Source: Chlamydoabsidia padenii (Eukaryota; Mucoromycota; Mucoromycetes; Mucorales; Cunninghamellaceae). Taken from it: a stretch of 64,000 nucleotides of DNA. The stretch is taken from assembly GCA_025330725.1 (NCBI GenBank), contig JAIWND010000057.1:1-64000 (forward strand). Reading direction: 5' to 3'. A program made the translations under genes and the position numbers. Every line of letters begins with the position of its first letter. Positions within the stretch are counted from its first letter, which is position 1. Below, piece by piece: positions 11,649 through 23,448 of the stretch. Under the pieces are notes generated by a model. The model saw only the letters and a list, made by a program, of their open reading frames with translations, ran no database searches and was not told the DNA's origin.

Positions 11649-12339
11649 TCAAGTTTGCTTAAAAAGAAAAATATTAAGCAAATTTTTCCACCAAGTGGTC
11701 TGGGCAGATAATGATTTTTCATCACTATCGGCTTGTATAATACAATGATTTTTGATAGAAGTCGGAACTGTCACGAAAGAGGCATCATCATCATCATCAT
11801 CATCTATTATTAAAGTAGAACGTAAGACTTCATTAGGCTTGGTGAAAAAGTCCATGGGTAATTGCTTGGCTGAAATTTGAATCTGCTGCCATCTTTGTTC
11901 CAATGAGGGTGATGGTGGTGGAGGCGGTGGTGAACAAATTGCTTTTTGTCTCTTTATATCAGAATGAACTCCGGCCACTTTCCATCCAGCAGACGATAAT
12001 TTAGTTTTGATTTCAAGCTGCCTCAAGAGATCGGAAAGATGAATAGAGGACAAGTCTTGGGAATAATTGGTTTTGGATGAGAATGCATGAGAATGACCTA
12101 TTGCAGCAGCCATTGGTTGACATGGATACCATTTACGCAATTCATTGTAAAGCGACGATGGAGATTGTGACGGGTGGGGATTTGACTGAACCTATATACC
12201 GGAGGGAGGGAGAGAAGAAGGATGAGATAATTAAAGAAAAAAAGAGATGATGGAGACTTACTTTATTGTGTGACATGAATACAGAGGCAATGGATTTTCG
12301 ATGGAAGGTGTTTCTATGAGGCCTTTGACAGGAGCTCAT
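11649..12339 (-). CDS. Uncharacterised 206-residue protein, two exons
   Basis: Exon 1 is 12339-12262 (MSSCQRPHRNTFHRK...) and exon 2 is 12191-11649. The 70-bp intron has GTAAGT and TATAG ends and the phases fit. I do not recognise a family. Visible features: a basic N-terminus, a short motif LYNELRKWYPCQPM, a leucine-rich helix (LSDLLRQLEIKTKLSSAGWKVAGV), a proline run (SPPPPPPSPS), a (GAT)n-encoded Asp run followed by FVTVP, and a C-terminal segment with paired tryptophans. There are no membrane segments. Length and splice quality support a real gene; the Asp and Pro runs suggest disorder. Confidence 0.55.
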
Positions 12340-13063
12340 TTTTGTTTTTTGTTAGAGAAACGAAATTGATAGCACATTGGAGAAAGTATTTATATTTTTT
12401 TGCTTTTGGTAACAATGACATCTGACTGGCCTATGATAATAATGACAACAAGAGTTGCATTATGTTTCATTCATTTCATACATACTCATTATATGTATGA
12501 AAGAAAAAAGCCACCCATAGAGATATCGAATAACTTGGATAAATGGTAACTATATATGCAGCTGTCAAAGTGTTGTTGTCTAGATTTAATGTCGACAGAT
12601 ATCACCAATAATGATGTTTCTATTGTGAATGAAAGCAGTAGAGATCGAATATATACAAACCCCGCTCTATGAATAAATGGGTGGTCCACTAACTCCTCCA
12701 CTTAAATGAGTGGAGCGGGATTCCCACTTGCTTTCCCACCAGACCCAGTGGGGTGCCAAGTGGGATTCTCTCTCTCTCTCTCTCTCTTTTTCTCTCTGCT
12801 TTTTTATTTTTATTTTTATTTTTATTTTTATATTTTGACACCCATACAAAATGAACAACAGCGGTAGCACCAACAACATCATCATCATCAATACCGACAC
12901 CACCATCACCACCACCAGTGACAACAGTGACAACAACAACAACAACAACACCTATATTGAATAGAATAGAATAGTATAGTATAAAATAGTATCACTATTG
13001 TTTTTTTATTATCATTATCAAGAAATATAAATAAAATCATGCCTATTCTATTGCTTGACTATT

Positions 13064-13097
<34 letters not shown>

Positions 13098-13489
13098 CAC
13101 TTTATGGTTTTGCTTGACAGGAATTTCCGCTCGCCGTTATCTTGAGATTGCCACCACAAGAGCTGTTACTTGTTGGTCCAAATCGTCGTCGAAAAATTCG
13201 TCGTCTTCAGACAGGCGTACAAAGTCGTTGTCATTAAAGATATCGTCATCGGACAGAGAGAGTTCGTATTGCATTTTGAAAAAATTAAAGTAAGATGTAA
13301 AAAAGGGGTAAGAATGGAAGTGGACCACTGTGCCTTACTTATTTTTTCCCACTACATTTGTAAAATTCAAGCGCCGATATGTCAAATCCCACTGTGGATG
13401 CCCTAAGTAAATCGCCGAAATTCAAATTCGTGACAGTGAATTATTCTCATTATATCAGTAGGTTCGCCCAGAACTTCTTTGCCAACATT
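12340..13489. other. Divergent intergenic region rich in simple repeats
   Basis: Lies between the divergent genes at 11649 and 13490, so it should hold both promoters. Contents: nested inverted repeats at 12661-12765, a CT microsatellite about 12768-12797, TTTTTA-type repeats about 12800-12830, and a TAC microsatellite about 13060-13098. An in-frame upstream ATG at 13379 could extend the downstream gene by 37 codons. Confidence 0.45.
12661..12765. repeat. Nested inverted repeats (hairpins)
   Basis: Three arm pairs are visible: CCCGCTC 12661-12667 with GAGCGGG 12713-12719; CTCCACT 12696-12702 with AGTGGAG 12709-12715; TCCCACTTG 12722-12730 with CAAGTGGGA 12757-12765. Together they could fold into adjacent stem-loops. 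No function is known. Confidence 0.5.
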
Positions 13490-13958
13490 ATGTCCACTGC
13501 CCCTGCTGAAACGCTTACCACAACAACGACCAACGAACGCATTGATGGATTCACCAAAGTGGAAACCAAATTTAAGTATAAAATTACTCCCAAAAAGAAA
13601 CACCACAAGAAGAAGAAGAAACCCCATTTTGAATATAAAGATTCCCTTGATTGGACCCTTGATGACATGATCAAACAACTGGAATCATACAGGTAACAGA
13701 CTCAAATAAAAGAAACAAATAAAGCTCTGCTAATACCGAATATTATCCAATAGGGAAAAACTGATAGAAAGTAGGTTTTATGAAACTCTGGTACCTTTAT
13801 TGACGGAACATATTGAATCCAGACGATGCGAGACAATGATATGTTATGGTATTGGATCAATGCAGGATTCAATTCCAGCTAGATATCAACTGATGCTTGC
13901 TTTGGCTATTCAAGATATTATCAAAGTAGGGGGAGGAATAAGTAAAACTAAAAACTGA

Positions 13959-13994
<36 letters not shown>

Positions 13995-14258
13995 GTTCTA
14001 GTTGAAAAAAGGAAGGGTGTCCATTTACGATCCGGTGATGACAAGTCTTGACAAAGAAGCATGTACTCATTATGGTTTACAGGTGATTGAACAAGATGAA
14101 GAATGTAAACGATCGGTGACTGCATCCACCCTGTTTTACATGCCTCATTGTGCTAAAAATCTATATAGCAATACCATCAGTGCTAATTGGACTAGGGAAC
14201 AACTTCAACATGTCACATTTATTGGGAATGATTTTGTTGATATGTATATTACAAGGTA

Positions 14259-14289
<31 letters not shown>

Positions 14290-14517
14290 GATTGTATTGA
14301 AACTAACTGATACTATAGTCAACCTGATTCGACATTAAGACGGGAATGTCCATATTTAATCCCTGCAAGCACTCTTGTTGAAAGTACTCCTTTCCCTGAT
14401 CATTTATTTAATATCAATAACGTGTTTAATAATTTGGCCATTCAACACTTTCCTTTGGCAAAAATCCCACAAGATAAATACGATCCTTTTTGGTCAAGTG
14501 TCCCTGGTTCCGAATAG
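13490..14517 (+). CDS. SRR1-domain protein (SRR1/BER1 family)
   Basis: Exons 13490-13692, 13754-13925, 14002-14255 and 14319-14517 give 275 residues. The second intron holds a T33 run. SRR1-family hallmarks occur in order: CYGIGSMQDS, RYQLMLALAIQDII, VSIYDPVMTSLD, then FYMPHCAKNLYSN and FIGNDFVDMY, the PHC and GN(S/D)F blocks typical of the domain. A basic lysine-rich stretch (KKKHHKKKKK, about residue 40) precedes it. Family members are linked to light and circadian signalling in plants (SRR1) and to microtubule stability in yeast (Ber1); the biochemical activity is unknown. I preferred the ATG at 13490 because the frame upstream to 13379 lacks family similarity. Confidence 0.85.
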
Positions 14518-15045
14518 ACTATAGAATATAATAGAATAACTCATTGGTAGAGTCATCGGGATTTGAATCAAATCTGGAAAGAAAAGTTGCATAAATCCTC
14601 ACCAAGTTCTAGTTATAATGTATTGCTCGAATATACACATATCACACTCTGTAATCCTGTATAAAGCTCTTCCTTGAAAATGATGTAAATGGGTAAAATT
14701 TTCGATGATTATTGCCAAAAGATGGTGGATCCAAAATTAGTTTAATGTATCCGTGTATACAAAGCAACATTGAAGGATCATGATTAGCCAAGTATGGAAA
14801 AATCATTGCAAATTAATTAAAAAAGTGTCGAAAACAAAGAAAGGGCTCACTGAATTTTAACTATATACATTGTAAGCGTTCCACCAACGTATATACTTCC
14901 ATCCTCCTTAATATTAGACTCTTATCATTTCTGAAAAGAACACAAAAAGAAAGTATAGAATAGTATAAGTTATTTATAGGTGATACATAAAAAAAAAGTC
15001 TATTTGCTAACAAAGAAAAGTCTGTGTAAAAAAAGAAAAAAAAAT
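14518..15045. other. Convergent 3' intergenic region
   Basis: Separates the convergent stop codons of the SRR1-domain gene and the H+-ATPase gene. AT-rich, no open frame of interest; presumably two 3' UTRs. Confidence 0.5.
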
Positions 15046-17848
15046 CTAACTGTTCAACACTTGAGCGGCTTGAGAAGTTTGAGCGGAAGAGAAACGGCGC
15101 ATTTCCTTGGGATCAGCGGACATCTTCTTGCCCAGCAATTTCTGACCCAAGTTTTGAGATCGTTCCATGGATTTGAGAGATCGGGTACGATTGGCATAGT
15201 AACGAGCAGAAGAAGTACCAGACATGGCGGAAGTACGACGAGAGTTTGATTCCTTTGCTTGGGGTTTGTTGTCGACGAGGGTATTCTTAGGTTCATAAAC
15301 ATATTGCATGGCAAACTTGATATAGTCGAGGGGCACGAACCAGACAAAGTTCCAGATCCAAACAATGCCAGCCCAGGCCCAACCACAACCGTAGATCTTG
15401 GTGAAGCCCCAGTCGGCATAAACAGCTATGAATGTGGCTACCAATTGGGCTACTACGAAAGCACACATAAGCATGATGGACGGACGTTCCATAAAGAAGA
15501 ATCCACGGGATCGAGTGACAAAAATTAAGCCTTGAGAGATAGTGGAAACTTGAAGGTACACAATGGAATGATAGATGCCGTGATTAGGATCGTCGTAACG
15601 TTGCACACCAAACTTGTCCACAAAGAAATCAGTCTTGAAGGCAACGGCAAAAAAGGCAACAGTAGATACAGTGAGATAAAGGCCGTAAACGATGGCATAA
15701 GTGAAGATTTCTCTCAAGTTCCAAGAGTTGGGGTAAGGAGAAGGCTTGACACGGTCAGTGGAGATGGTCATGATCGTACCGTCATTTAAAATGGCAAGAA
15801 TCAAAACAAGGAAAGGTGGGAAATCAAATTGGAAAGCCCAGCAGAGAATGGAGAAACCAACAACAACACGAATTGTGACCGAGCAAGTATAGATGGCATA
15901 ATTTCGCATACGTTGGAAGATTTGACGCGATCCAATGATGGCTTCAATAATAACAGACAACCCAGGCTCGGTCAAGACAATATCAGCAGCGGAACGAGCA
16001 GCATCAGTGGCATCGGCAACAGCAATACCCACATTGGCCTTGGAGAGAGCAGGGGCATCATTGACACCATCACCCGTCATGGCACACATATGACCGAGGT
16101 TTTGTAAGCGTTCGACAATTTCATACTTGTGTTCAGGGTAGACACCAGCAAAACCATCACATTGCAAGACCATTTGATCGACATCGGCATAACCAGAACC
16201 AGGAGGAGGGCCTTCCTTGAGAGTCTTGGACAAGTACATGTTATCACCCATACCGAGACGACGACCGGTTTCTTTACCAATAGCCAATTGATCACCAGTA
16301 ATCATCTTGACTTGAATACCGAGTTCGATAGCACGATCAATGGTTTCCTTGGTATCAGATCGAGGAGGATCATAAATAGGCAAGAGACCAATCAGACGGA
16401 AACCGAGACCTTCACCTTCCACTTCACCACTGGGAACTTCATCCACAGCGACAGCCAGAGCACGGAGACCACGACGAGCAAATTCATCCACATCGTCATT
16501 TAAAGCCTTAATTTGTTCTTCAGTCTTGTCGCGCGAGCAGAGATCCAAGATGGTGTGAGACATACCCTTGGTGACACGGAGTACTTTACCAGATTCATTG
16601 TCCTTGTAAGTGATTTCAGTTCGCTTGACCACGGGGTTGAAGGGCTTGAATTCGAGTTCTTGAATTGCGGAACGGGCCAGGGCAGGATCGGGCAACGAGT
16701 TGACGATACAAAAATCAATGGCGTCTTGGTTTTCGGTACGAGAGGCATAGGCAGAGAGCTTGATGATTTCATCTCCGTCTTGTTCGGCATATGACTTGAT
16801 GGTAGGCTTGTCAACGATCAACTTGTTCAAGGTCAGAGTACCAGTCTTGTCAGAGCAGAGGATGGTGACAGCAGCCATTTCTTCAATAGCAGTGATACGG
16901 GTAACAATGGCCTTGTGTTCGGCCAGTTGCTTGGCACCGATAGCAAGAGTGACAGACAAAACCGTTGGCATGGCAATTGGGATACCACCGATGAGCAACA
17001 CCAAGATGTTATCAATACCTCGACGGTAGTCGTAATGGAAAGCAGCATATTGAACGATCAGGACAATCACCAGGAAAGTACCAATCGTACATAAACAAAA
17101 GTTACCAATGGCAGCCAAGATTTGTTGAAGATGGCCAACATCATCACCGGCATCACCAACCAACTTGGCAGCTCGACCGAAGAAAGTGTTCAGACCAGTA
17201 CCAATCACAACCGCTTCGGCTTCACCTTGTTTGACGGTAGATCCAGAGAAGACCTCATCACCTGCTTCCTTTGTGACGGGAAGAGATTCACCAGTCAAGG
17301 CAGCTTGATCAATAGATACTTGACCATGAGCCTATCAAAAAAAGGGAAGTCAGATCGGGTACATGAGAAGAAAAAGAAGGGTAACCTACAGCAATAAGAC
17401 GACCATCAGCAGGTACGACATCACCTAATTTACAAGCAATGATATCACCAGGTACAAGTTCAGCGGCTTCCATAGTTTTCCATTCACCATCTCGCTTGAC
17501 CTTGCATTCCGGAGCCAAGGCTTCCATCAGAGCCTTGACAGCATTACCGGCCTGACGTTCTTCCATAAACCCAATGACCGAGTTGGCCAACAGTAAAAGG
17601 ACGATACCAATGAAATCAGGATAATCAGGGGGTTGACCAAACCCATTAGAAAGAGCAATCGCAACAATGGCAGCAGCTTCCATGACCCAAGATAAAGGAT
17701 TCCACATGAAGCCCAAGAATTGTAATAATGGATTGACTTCTTTAGTTTCCAACTTGTTGTGTCCGAACTTTTCAACACGACGGGCGGCTTCATCCGAGGT
17801 CAAACCATCCTTGGTAGTTCTATATTAGAGGACGGTGAGTCGAAAGAT

Positions 17849-17891
<43 letters not shown>

Positions 17892-18067
17892 TAGAAGGGG
17901 GTGTAAACTTACTGTAAAAGAGCCATACATTCACCATGTTCCATGGTTGATAGATCGAATTTTTCCTTATCATAAAGTTCTTCGACAGTCAATGTATTCA
18001 GATCTCCATTGATTTTTTGTTGGGGGGTATCACCTGATACCTCCACCTTGGTATGTTCTTCAGACAT
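15046..18067 (-). CDS. PMA2: Plasma-membrane H+-ATPase, P3A type, plant-like subfamily
   Basis: Exons 18067-17913, 17819-17390 and 17331-15046 give 956 residues; the first intron contains a poly(A/T) tract of about 36. P-type ATPase signatures: ALTGES in the actuator domain, CSDKTGTLT (phosphorylated Asp), [16 protein letters not shown] and [23 protein letters not shown] in the hinge. The transmembrane segment reading [20 protein letters not shown] is the form seen in plant and protist pumps, not in the yeast Pma1 type. The pump exports protons using ATP and energises the plasma membrane. The C-terminal tail (about the last 100 residues) is Ser/Thr/Arg-rich and probably regulatory, but lacks the plant-type terminal YTV 14-3-3 site. 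The upstream region is strongly purine/pyrimidine-biased. Confidence 0.95.
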
Positions 18068-19438
18068 GGTGTTTATAGATATCTCCTAAGAGAGAGAGAG
18101 AGAGAAGTGAATGAGAGGAAAGAATGGTATTTGAAGAGAGAAGATAAAAAGAAAAAGAGAAAGAAAAAGAAAAAAGAAAAAAAAGAAAAAAAGAATCAAA
18201 GAAACAAAGGGAAAGAAGGCAAATAGATTAGAAGAAGAGGGATATTAAAGCTTTTCTGATCCTTTTTTATATGAAGGATTGAAATCATGGAATAGAATCA
18301 CCGTTTCTGGTGGCACAAAGTTGGATTTTTATTTTATTTTATTTTCCCTTTCAGGTTCCACCAATTATGAAAAAATAAGGGGTATGTATTTATAAAACAA
18401 CAACAGAAAATGGTTGAAACTGGAAACTTTTATCCATTCTCTATCTTTTCGAGTCGATAGTAACTGTTCCTGGATAATCTCATGACCTTTCTCTCTTCTC
18501 CACCCACATACACTATTATTTTTCGGTTCCCAAAAAAGGAGAGCGGGTTTTGAAAGTTAAATAGATGAGAGCGAGGTCGTTCAACTTTTTTAAGGGTGTT
18601 GCTTTCATTTGTTTCATTGGACCTCGGTGGCAACAAAAAAAAAATGTTTAATAGTAAAGATTTTTACTTTAAAATGACTATCAGCCATATGGAAGAAACC
18701 GCAATTGATGATAAACTCTCTTTTCTGTTGTAACATTAAGACAACCGTTGATCAGGTCTATTTTTGATTCATTCAGGTAGCCGACCGGGCATTGAAAAAC
18801 AAGTTTTACATGATATATGACTTTTTAGAAAAAACCAACATGTTTCAATATACATACTATAAAGAAAATAAAGCAGAGATACTCCTCTCCCTCTCCAGTT
18901 TAATGATTTCCCTTTGCTCTCTTTTGTTGAATGTTTTCCATTATCTATCACCACGTTCCCAGAATTGAATCCCCGCTCTAATAAGCGAATTTGGCCATTG
19001 GGTATAATAGATGACGGTAAATCATTTTACTCTTTACCTCATGGCATATGTTAATCTGCTCTCTCTCTGATTTGATGATTACTGATTGACGGTCAATGAC
19101 GTTGGTACTAAATAAAATGAAAAAAAGAAAGATCCATAAAAGCGTGATCAAACAATGGCGATAACAAATGATGATTTTGATGATCTACAACAAAATAAAC
19201 ACTTTACCTCTTTCACGACAAACAGATATAAAAAGTTTTTTAATTCGTCATTGTTCATTTCGACGGAAGAGACTGTTGAGTTTAAAAATGTAAGGTGCGA
19301 TAGTCAAAGATGGGTTGACATATGGGTCGCAATTGATACAGAGTGTCATAGTCGATGATGCAGTGGCGGCCAGTCATGCTGTTTCTTTGACAGATATCCG
19401 GATGTTAATTGATTTCTCGTTGGTGTCAAGTCGTTTCT

Positions 19439-19500
<62 letters not shown>

Positions 19501-19928
19501 TTTCGTAAAGCAAGTCCAAAGATCGAGTACAGCCATATATTTCGACACAGTGAAGCAGCAGGAAAATACCAGTTGTCATTCCAGGCAAAAAGTCTACAGT
19601 AAGCATACGGTAATTTGTAGAAAGATCCTCTTGTCAGTTCAACATAACCTTGAGAGTCGAATTGTTTGCTACAAGGTCCAGAAACAAGTGATGCAGTTGA
19701 GATTGTTATATTTGTTGGCTCTGGTTGCTTTCGTTTCTTTTTGAAGGAAGCGGTGTTGCAAGAATATCGAATGGTTGGCTGCATGATTTAAGATGGTCTT
19801 CATGAGTCGAAGCGTTTTCTTCATTTTCTTTTGATACTAATGATATCGGCTAAAGACAGTAGAGTCCATAATAGTCAGCTGTCGCTGTTGTTATTCTACT
19901 CTCTGGTCTTTTGCACTACAAGGATATA
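18068..19928. other. Intergenic region: H+-ATPase promoter side and long poly(A) tract
   Basis: 18,088-18,230 is almost pure A/G on the plus strand, i.e. pyrimidine-rich in the sense of the H+-ATPase, as in many strongly expressed fungal promoters. The rest has no supportable gene. A run of 59 A (19,440-19,498) lies within it and generates spurious poly-Lys and poly-Phe frames. Confidence 0.5.
19440..19498. repeat. Poly(A) tract of 59 bp
   Basis: Uninterrupted A59 on the plus strand, the longest homopolymer in the window. It does not coincide with a recognisable retrotransposon 3' end. Confidence 0.9.
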
Positions 19929-19971
19929 TAGTGAAGGGACAAAAAAAAAAGTAAACACTTTTAAATCCCGA
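19929..19971 (+). repeat. Left terminal inverted repeat of the Tc1/mariner element
   Basis: Begins TAGTGAAGGGAC, then A10, then GTAAACACTTTTAAATCCCG. It pairs with the right end at 21226-21269, with only a handful of mismatches and one single-base gap. Confidence 0.88.
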
Positions 19972-20055
19972 ATCAACTCAGCCGAGGTAGTCCCAGCAGT
20001 AATACGTAGTTTACCCCTGAACGCGTAAATGAAACTTCTTGTAACTTGACATAAT

Positions 20056-21016
20056 ATGACTCTGACACTAGCTGCAGAAAACCAAGTCGTTGGAATTGAA
20101 CTTGCCAACACATCTGTGGCAGAAATTACACGGTAATTCAAAATGACAAGATAAATGATCTACGCCATTCTGAAGATCTATGAATCTAATGGCGAGATCG
20201 TACGAAAGGAAGGCTCCGGATGCCCCCCGAAACTGTCTGAACGTGATACTAGATGTCTCATACGAGAAGTGAAAACGAATAGAAAAAGGCCAAAAATGAA
20301 ATTGTGCGTGAATCGGGCCTTGACCTAAGCGAGCGGACATTTCAGCGCATCTTGCATAAAGAAGGCTATCACTTGAGAATTTGCAAGAAGAAGCCTCACC
20401 TGAGTGCTTCTCACATCGCTCGACAACTTGTTTTGGCAGAAAAACACAAGAATTTTACCTTGGAGCACTGGAGAAAGGTGGTATTTAGCGACGAATTCAG
20501 CTTCGAGAGGGGGGAGAGTAGCAGGGTGTAACTATGCTGGCGAAAATCAGGCAAGGTAAACCTCAAGAAGTGTACGACATGTACCTTCAAAGGGAACAGA
20601 ATGTCAATAATGATTTGGGGTGGTGTCGCTCACAATAGCAAGACGGAACTTGCCTTTTTCGAGAAGAATGGGAACAAGAGCCTGTGTTCTGCCAAGGATC
20701 ACGTAAAAGTGGCATATGAAGGTCCCTTGGCACGTTTTCTCCAAGAAGATTGTAATGTCTTGGTGATGGAGGATGGGGTACCCATCCATAGAAGTCAGGT
20801 AGCGACGAAATGGCGGGAGAATCATGGTATCATAAATTAAACCCAATTGAAAATTTATGGTATCAGATCAAAATGGCCGTACACAAGAGCCATCGGCCTG
20901 GTATGTCTGCTACCGACTTCGTAAATGTCTTCCGTACCACATGGGAGTCTATTGATAGTATGCCTGAACGGGTCAATGAAGTGATCCGCCTCAAAGGTGA
21001 CAATACTCGATGGTGA
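20056..21016 (+). pseudogene. Tc1/mariner transposase remnant
   Basis: Pieces in several frames spell a Tc1-type DDE transposase: an N-terminal helix-turn-helix remnant (IYAILKIYESNGEIVRKEGSG), a linker (LSERTFQRILHKEGYHLR), the first Asp in VFSDEFSFE, the second in VLVMEDGVPIHRS, and the Glu in KLNPIENLWYQIK. The frames are separated by stop codons near 20137 and 20157, another at about 20529, and frameshifts near 20300 and 20830. It cannot encode an active enzyme. Confidence 0.88.
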
Positions 21017-21051
21017 CACTACTTCTTTTGCTCACCCCTCCATCACATACC

Positions 21052-21097
<46 letters not shown>

Positions 21098-21225
21098 TCT
21101 TGAGTAAACTTCAGTAGTATATCTATTGAATGAATCTATTTTTATCAACTTTGGACTTGTATTTGTCAAACTATGTGCATTTCAGTACATATTCTCAAAA
21201 AAAAAAAAAAAAAAAAAAAAAAAAA

Positions 21226-21269
21226 GCGGGAATTTGAAAGTGTTTACTTTTTTTTTTGTCCCCGCACTG
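21226..21269 (-). repeat. Right terminal inverted repeat of the Tc1/mariner element
   Basis: Read as reverse complement it begins CAGTGCGGGGAC, then A10, then GTAAACACTTTCAAATTCCC. The A10 block is preserved exactly in both ends. Confidence 0.88.
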
Positions 21270-21745
21270 TAGGAGAGAGTGTTTCGAATTATAACTGCAA
21301 GCTGACAACCAATTTTCATCAGCGACGTTCGCTAATCCGTGGAATTCCACAGACCGTAAGAAAGTACAGCATATCCCCAAAGCAAGGCACATCAAGCCAT
21401 AGCTACCATTATTTCAAGGGTCTTGAATATCAGATACCTTGGCGGGATTAATGGAAAAAAGCAGGTGAGTTGATTTCATCAAAGTTGGTGTTAAAAGTGT
21501 GATTTAACGAAATCATTTCAAAGAAGATGGACCTTTATTGATAGAATCATATTAAGCTATTTGTATTTTAATAAAATTTGCCAAGTATATATGGAATGGG
21601 AATGACAAAGGAAACAAAGAAGGAGGTATGTATTCGGCAACAATGCGTTTTACCCCTGATTTTAAAGCCAGCTAGTGAAAATACTCAACCGCCGAGCCCC
21701 GTGCCACATTTTGACACTTTGCCCTTTTTTTTATCCATTTAACAC

Positions 21746-21785
<40 letters not shown>

Positions 21786-21789
21786 CAAA
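21270..21789. other. Intergenic region upstream of the queuosine-salvage gene
   Basis: No supportable gene. It ends with a T37 run (about 21,749-21,785) placed only a few bases before the start codon at 21,790, so the run probably lies in the 5' UTR or core promoter. Confidence 0.45.
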
Positions 21790-22152
21790 ATGACATCTCG
21801 AGTGTTGGATAGTGCCAAATTCATTGCTGAAGTAAAAATCAAAAAGAAGAAAAAAAAAAGGAGACGTTTTGATAGTTGAAACACTAAGGGATATAACTTT
21901 CTGGTAGCATAGTGACTTTGTATCTATCCCATACCATCATATCGACCGAGCCACTGATCGGGTACAGTAAAATATTCAAAATGAAAGCAGGGGATTAATT
22001 GACAATGGTTTGTTGTATAGATTATGAAAAGCATGGAACAAAGAGAATATAGTACAAAGACTTGGAACCAACATCCTTTGAATCCTAAAAAGTTGGATCA
22101 TACCACCGCTGATTGGTATAAAGTCATTCTACTAGTACATTTTCCGCCAAAC

Positions 22153-22187
<35 letters not shown>

Positions 22188-23289
22188 GTATTCTGATCTT
22201 TAGGATTTTTTTGGTTGATCTATTGAATTTTTCATTTTGGAGCGACTTGGATATAGCTGATCGAACCATAGCTCATCCTGATCGATATGCGGTAGAATAT
22301 AAAGGAGTTTCTTACACAGGGTACTGGTCACTATGTGCCGCTATCAATCGAGGTATACATATGAATACTCAAGATTTGACTTTTTTGACTTTCTCTCTCT
22401 TTCTCTCTCTTTCTCTCTTAGCTTTGGATAATGGTATTCCTGTTACAGATCCACACTATTTGTCAGAAGCCACTGATGGTGATTTGGCCATGATTTTCAA
22501 GTCCGACACGAAAGAAGAAGTACCCATGTTAAACGAGCGGATCCAATTGATGAGACATGCCGGTCAAATGTTATGTGAGCATTTCAATGGATCTTTTATT
22601 CAATGTATAAAGCAAGCGAATCATTCAGCCCAACGATTGATTGATATTCTTTTAGAATATTTTCCTTCGTTCCGTGATATACATGACTTCAAGGGTCGAA
22701 AAGGTAATAAAAAAGTCTTTTTTATATATATACATCCGATCTAATCTCTTTGTACCTCAGTTTACATTTTGAAACGAGCACAAATCATGGTGGCAGACTT
22801 GTGGTAAATGTTGGTGAAATGTAATAAAATTCTCTTATATAAACTCGAGGTATTATTTTTTTAGGGCATGCTTTGATGGGTTGTCTTATGGTCTATTCAA
22901 TGATATCGACACCATTACTATGTTTGCTGATTACAGGTAACAAAAAATGTTGTTGTTGTTTTTGCTTGTTATCTTTTTTCTAAAAGCCGTGAAGAGTTCC
23001 ACAAGCACTTTATTATTTAGGGTTATTGGAATACAGCCCGGTATTAAAAACAAAACTAATCAAGGGTGATGAAATACAATCAGGAAGTCAAGAAGAACTT
23101 GAAATAAGAGGAAACTCTATCTGGGCAGTAGAGGTGGCACGACAACGGATCCAGGAACGTTACCTTCAGAATAACAAAACAACAACCATTAATGCTATTT
23201 TGATCGATTTCTATATTTGGGATTTGGCTAAAGAAATCCAAGATGAACTTACTGTGCCAACTCATCATACTCGAAGCTGGTATTACTAG
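21790..23289 (+). CDS. QNG1: Queuosine salvage glycosidase (DUF2419 / QNG1 family)
   Basis: Eight exons (21790-21831, 21908-21961, 22021-22115, 22204-22352, 22422-22703, 22761-22803, 22865-22936, 22995-23289) give 343 residues with all phases matching. Family blocks: MTSRVLDSAKFIAE, LVDLLNFSFWSD, YTGYWSLCAAINRAL, FADYRVPQALYYLGLLEYSP and EIRGNSIWAVE. The Asp of FADYR lies in the conserved active-site block. The family releases queuine base from queuosine 5'-phosphate so that it can be reused for tRNA wobble modification; eukaryotes cannot make queuine. The exons are small and one intron carries a poly(T) run of about 30. The splice that creates ADYRVPQ uses the acceptor CCGTGAAG at 22994. Confidence 0.93.
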
Positions 23290-23320
23290 TTTATTCTTGT
23301 TTTTTAATCAAAATAAATGC

Positions 23321-23351
23321 GGAGCTCGTTGCCGACCTCTGGTCGGGCTCC
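23321..23351. other. GC-rich hairpin just downstream of the queuosine-salvage gene
   Basis: GGAGC (23321-23325) and CCGACC (23332-23337) pair with GGTCGG (23341-23346) and GCTCC (23347-23351) around a 3-base loop, leaving a 6-base bulge. It stands out in AT-rich surroundings, 32 bp after the stop codon. It may be an RNA structure in the 3' UTR or an element end. Confidence 0.5.
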
Positions 23352-23370
23352 TCCTGTTACAATTTGTCTA

Positions 23371-23448
23371 TTAGAAATTGGGTTACAGTTTGTGTGTTAA
23401 ATGTTGGGCTACAGTATGTGTATTAATTGCTGGGCTACATTTTTTGTG
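23371..23448. repeat. Three tandem 26-bp repeats
   Basis: Units start at 23371, 23397 and 23423 and share the pattern TTA...TGGG(C/T)TACA...TGTGT. A partial copy precedes the first unit. Confidence 0.65.

Larger units (their letters stand above)
19929..21269 (+). mobile_element. Tc1/mariner-type DNA transposon, decayed
   Basis: 1,341-bp element bounded by 43-44-bp inverted repeats and flanked by TA on both sides (19927-19928 and 21270-21271), the normal Tc1/mariner target duplication. It contains a degenerate transposase on the plus strand. A 40-odd T run near the 3' end and an A run inside the right end are probably later expansions. Confidence 0.9.

Noticed and set aside
16129..17048. Several antisense frames of 70-124 codons
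   Set aside because: Shadows of the H+-ATPase coding sequence on the opposite strand.
19315..19784. Frames with long poly-Lys or poly-Phe runs around 19,440-19,498
   Set aside because: They are generated by the A59 tract and have no similarity or splice support.
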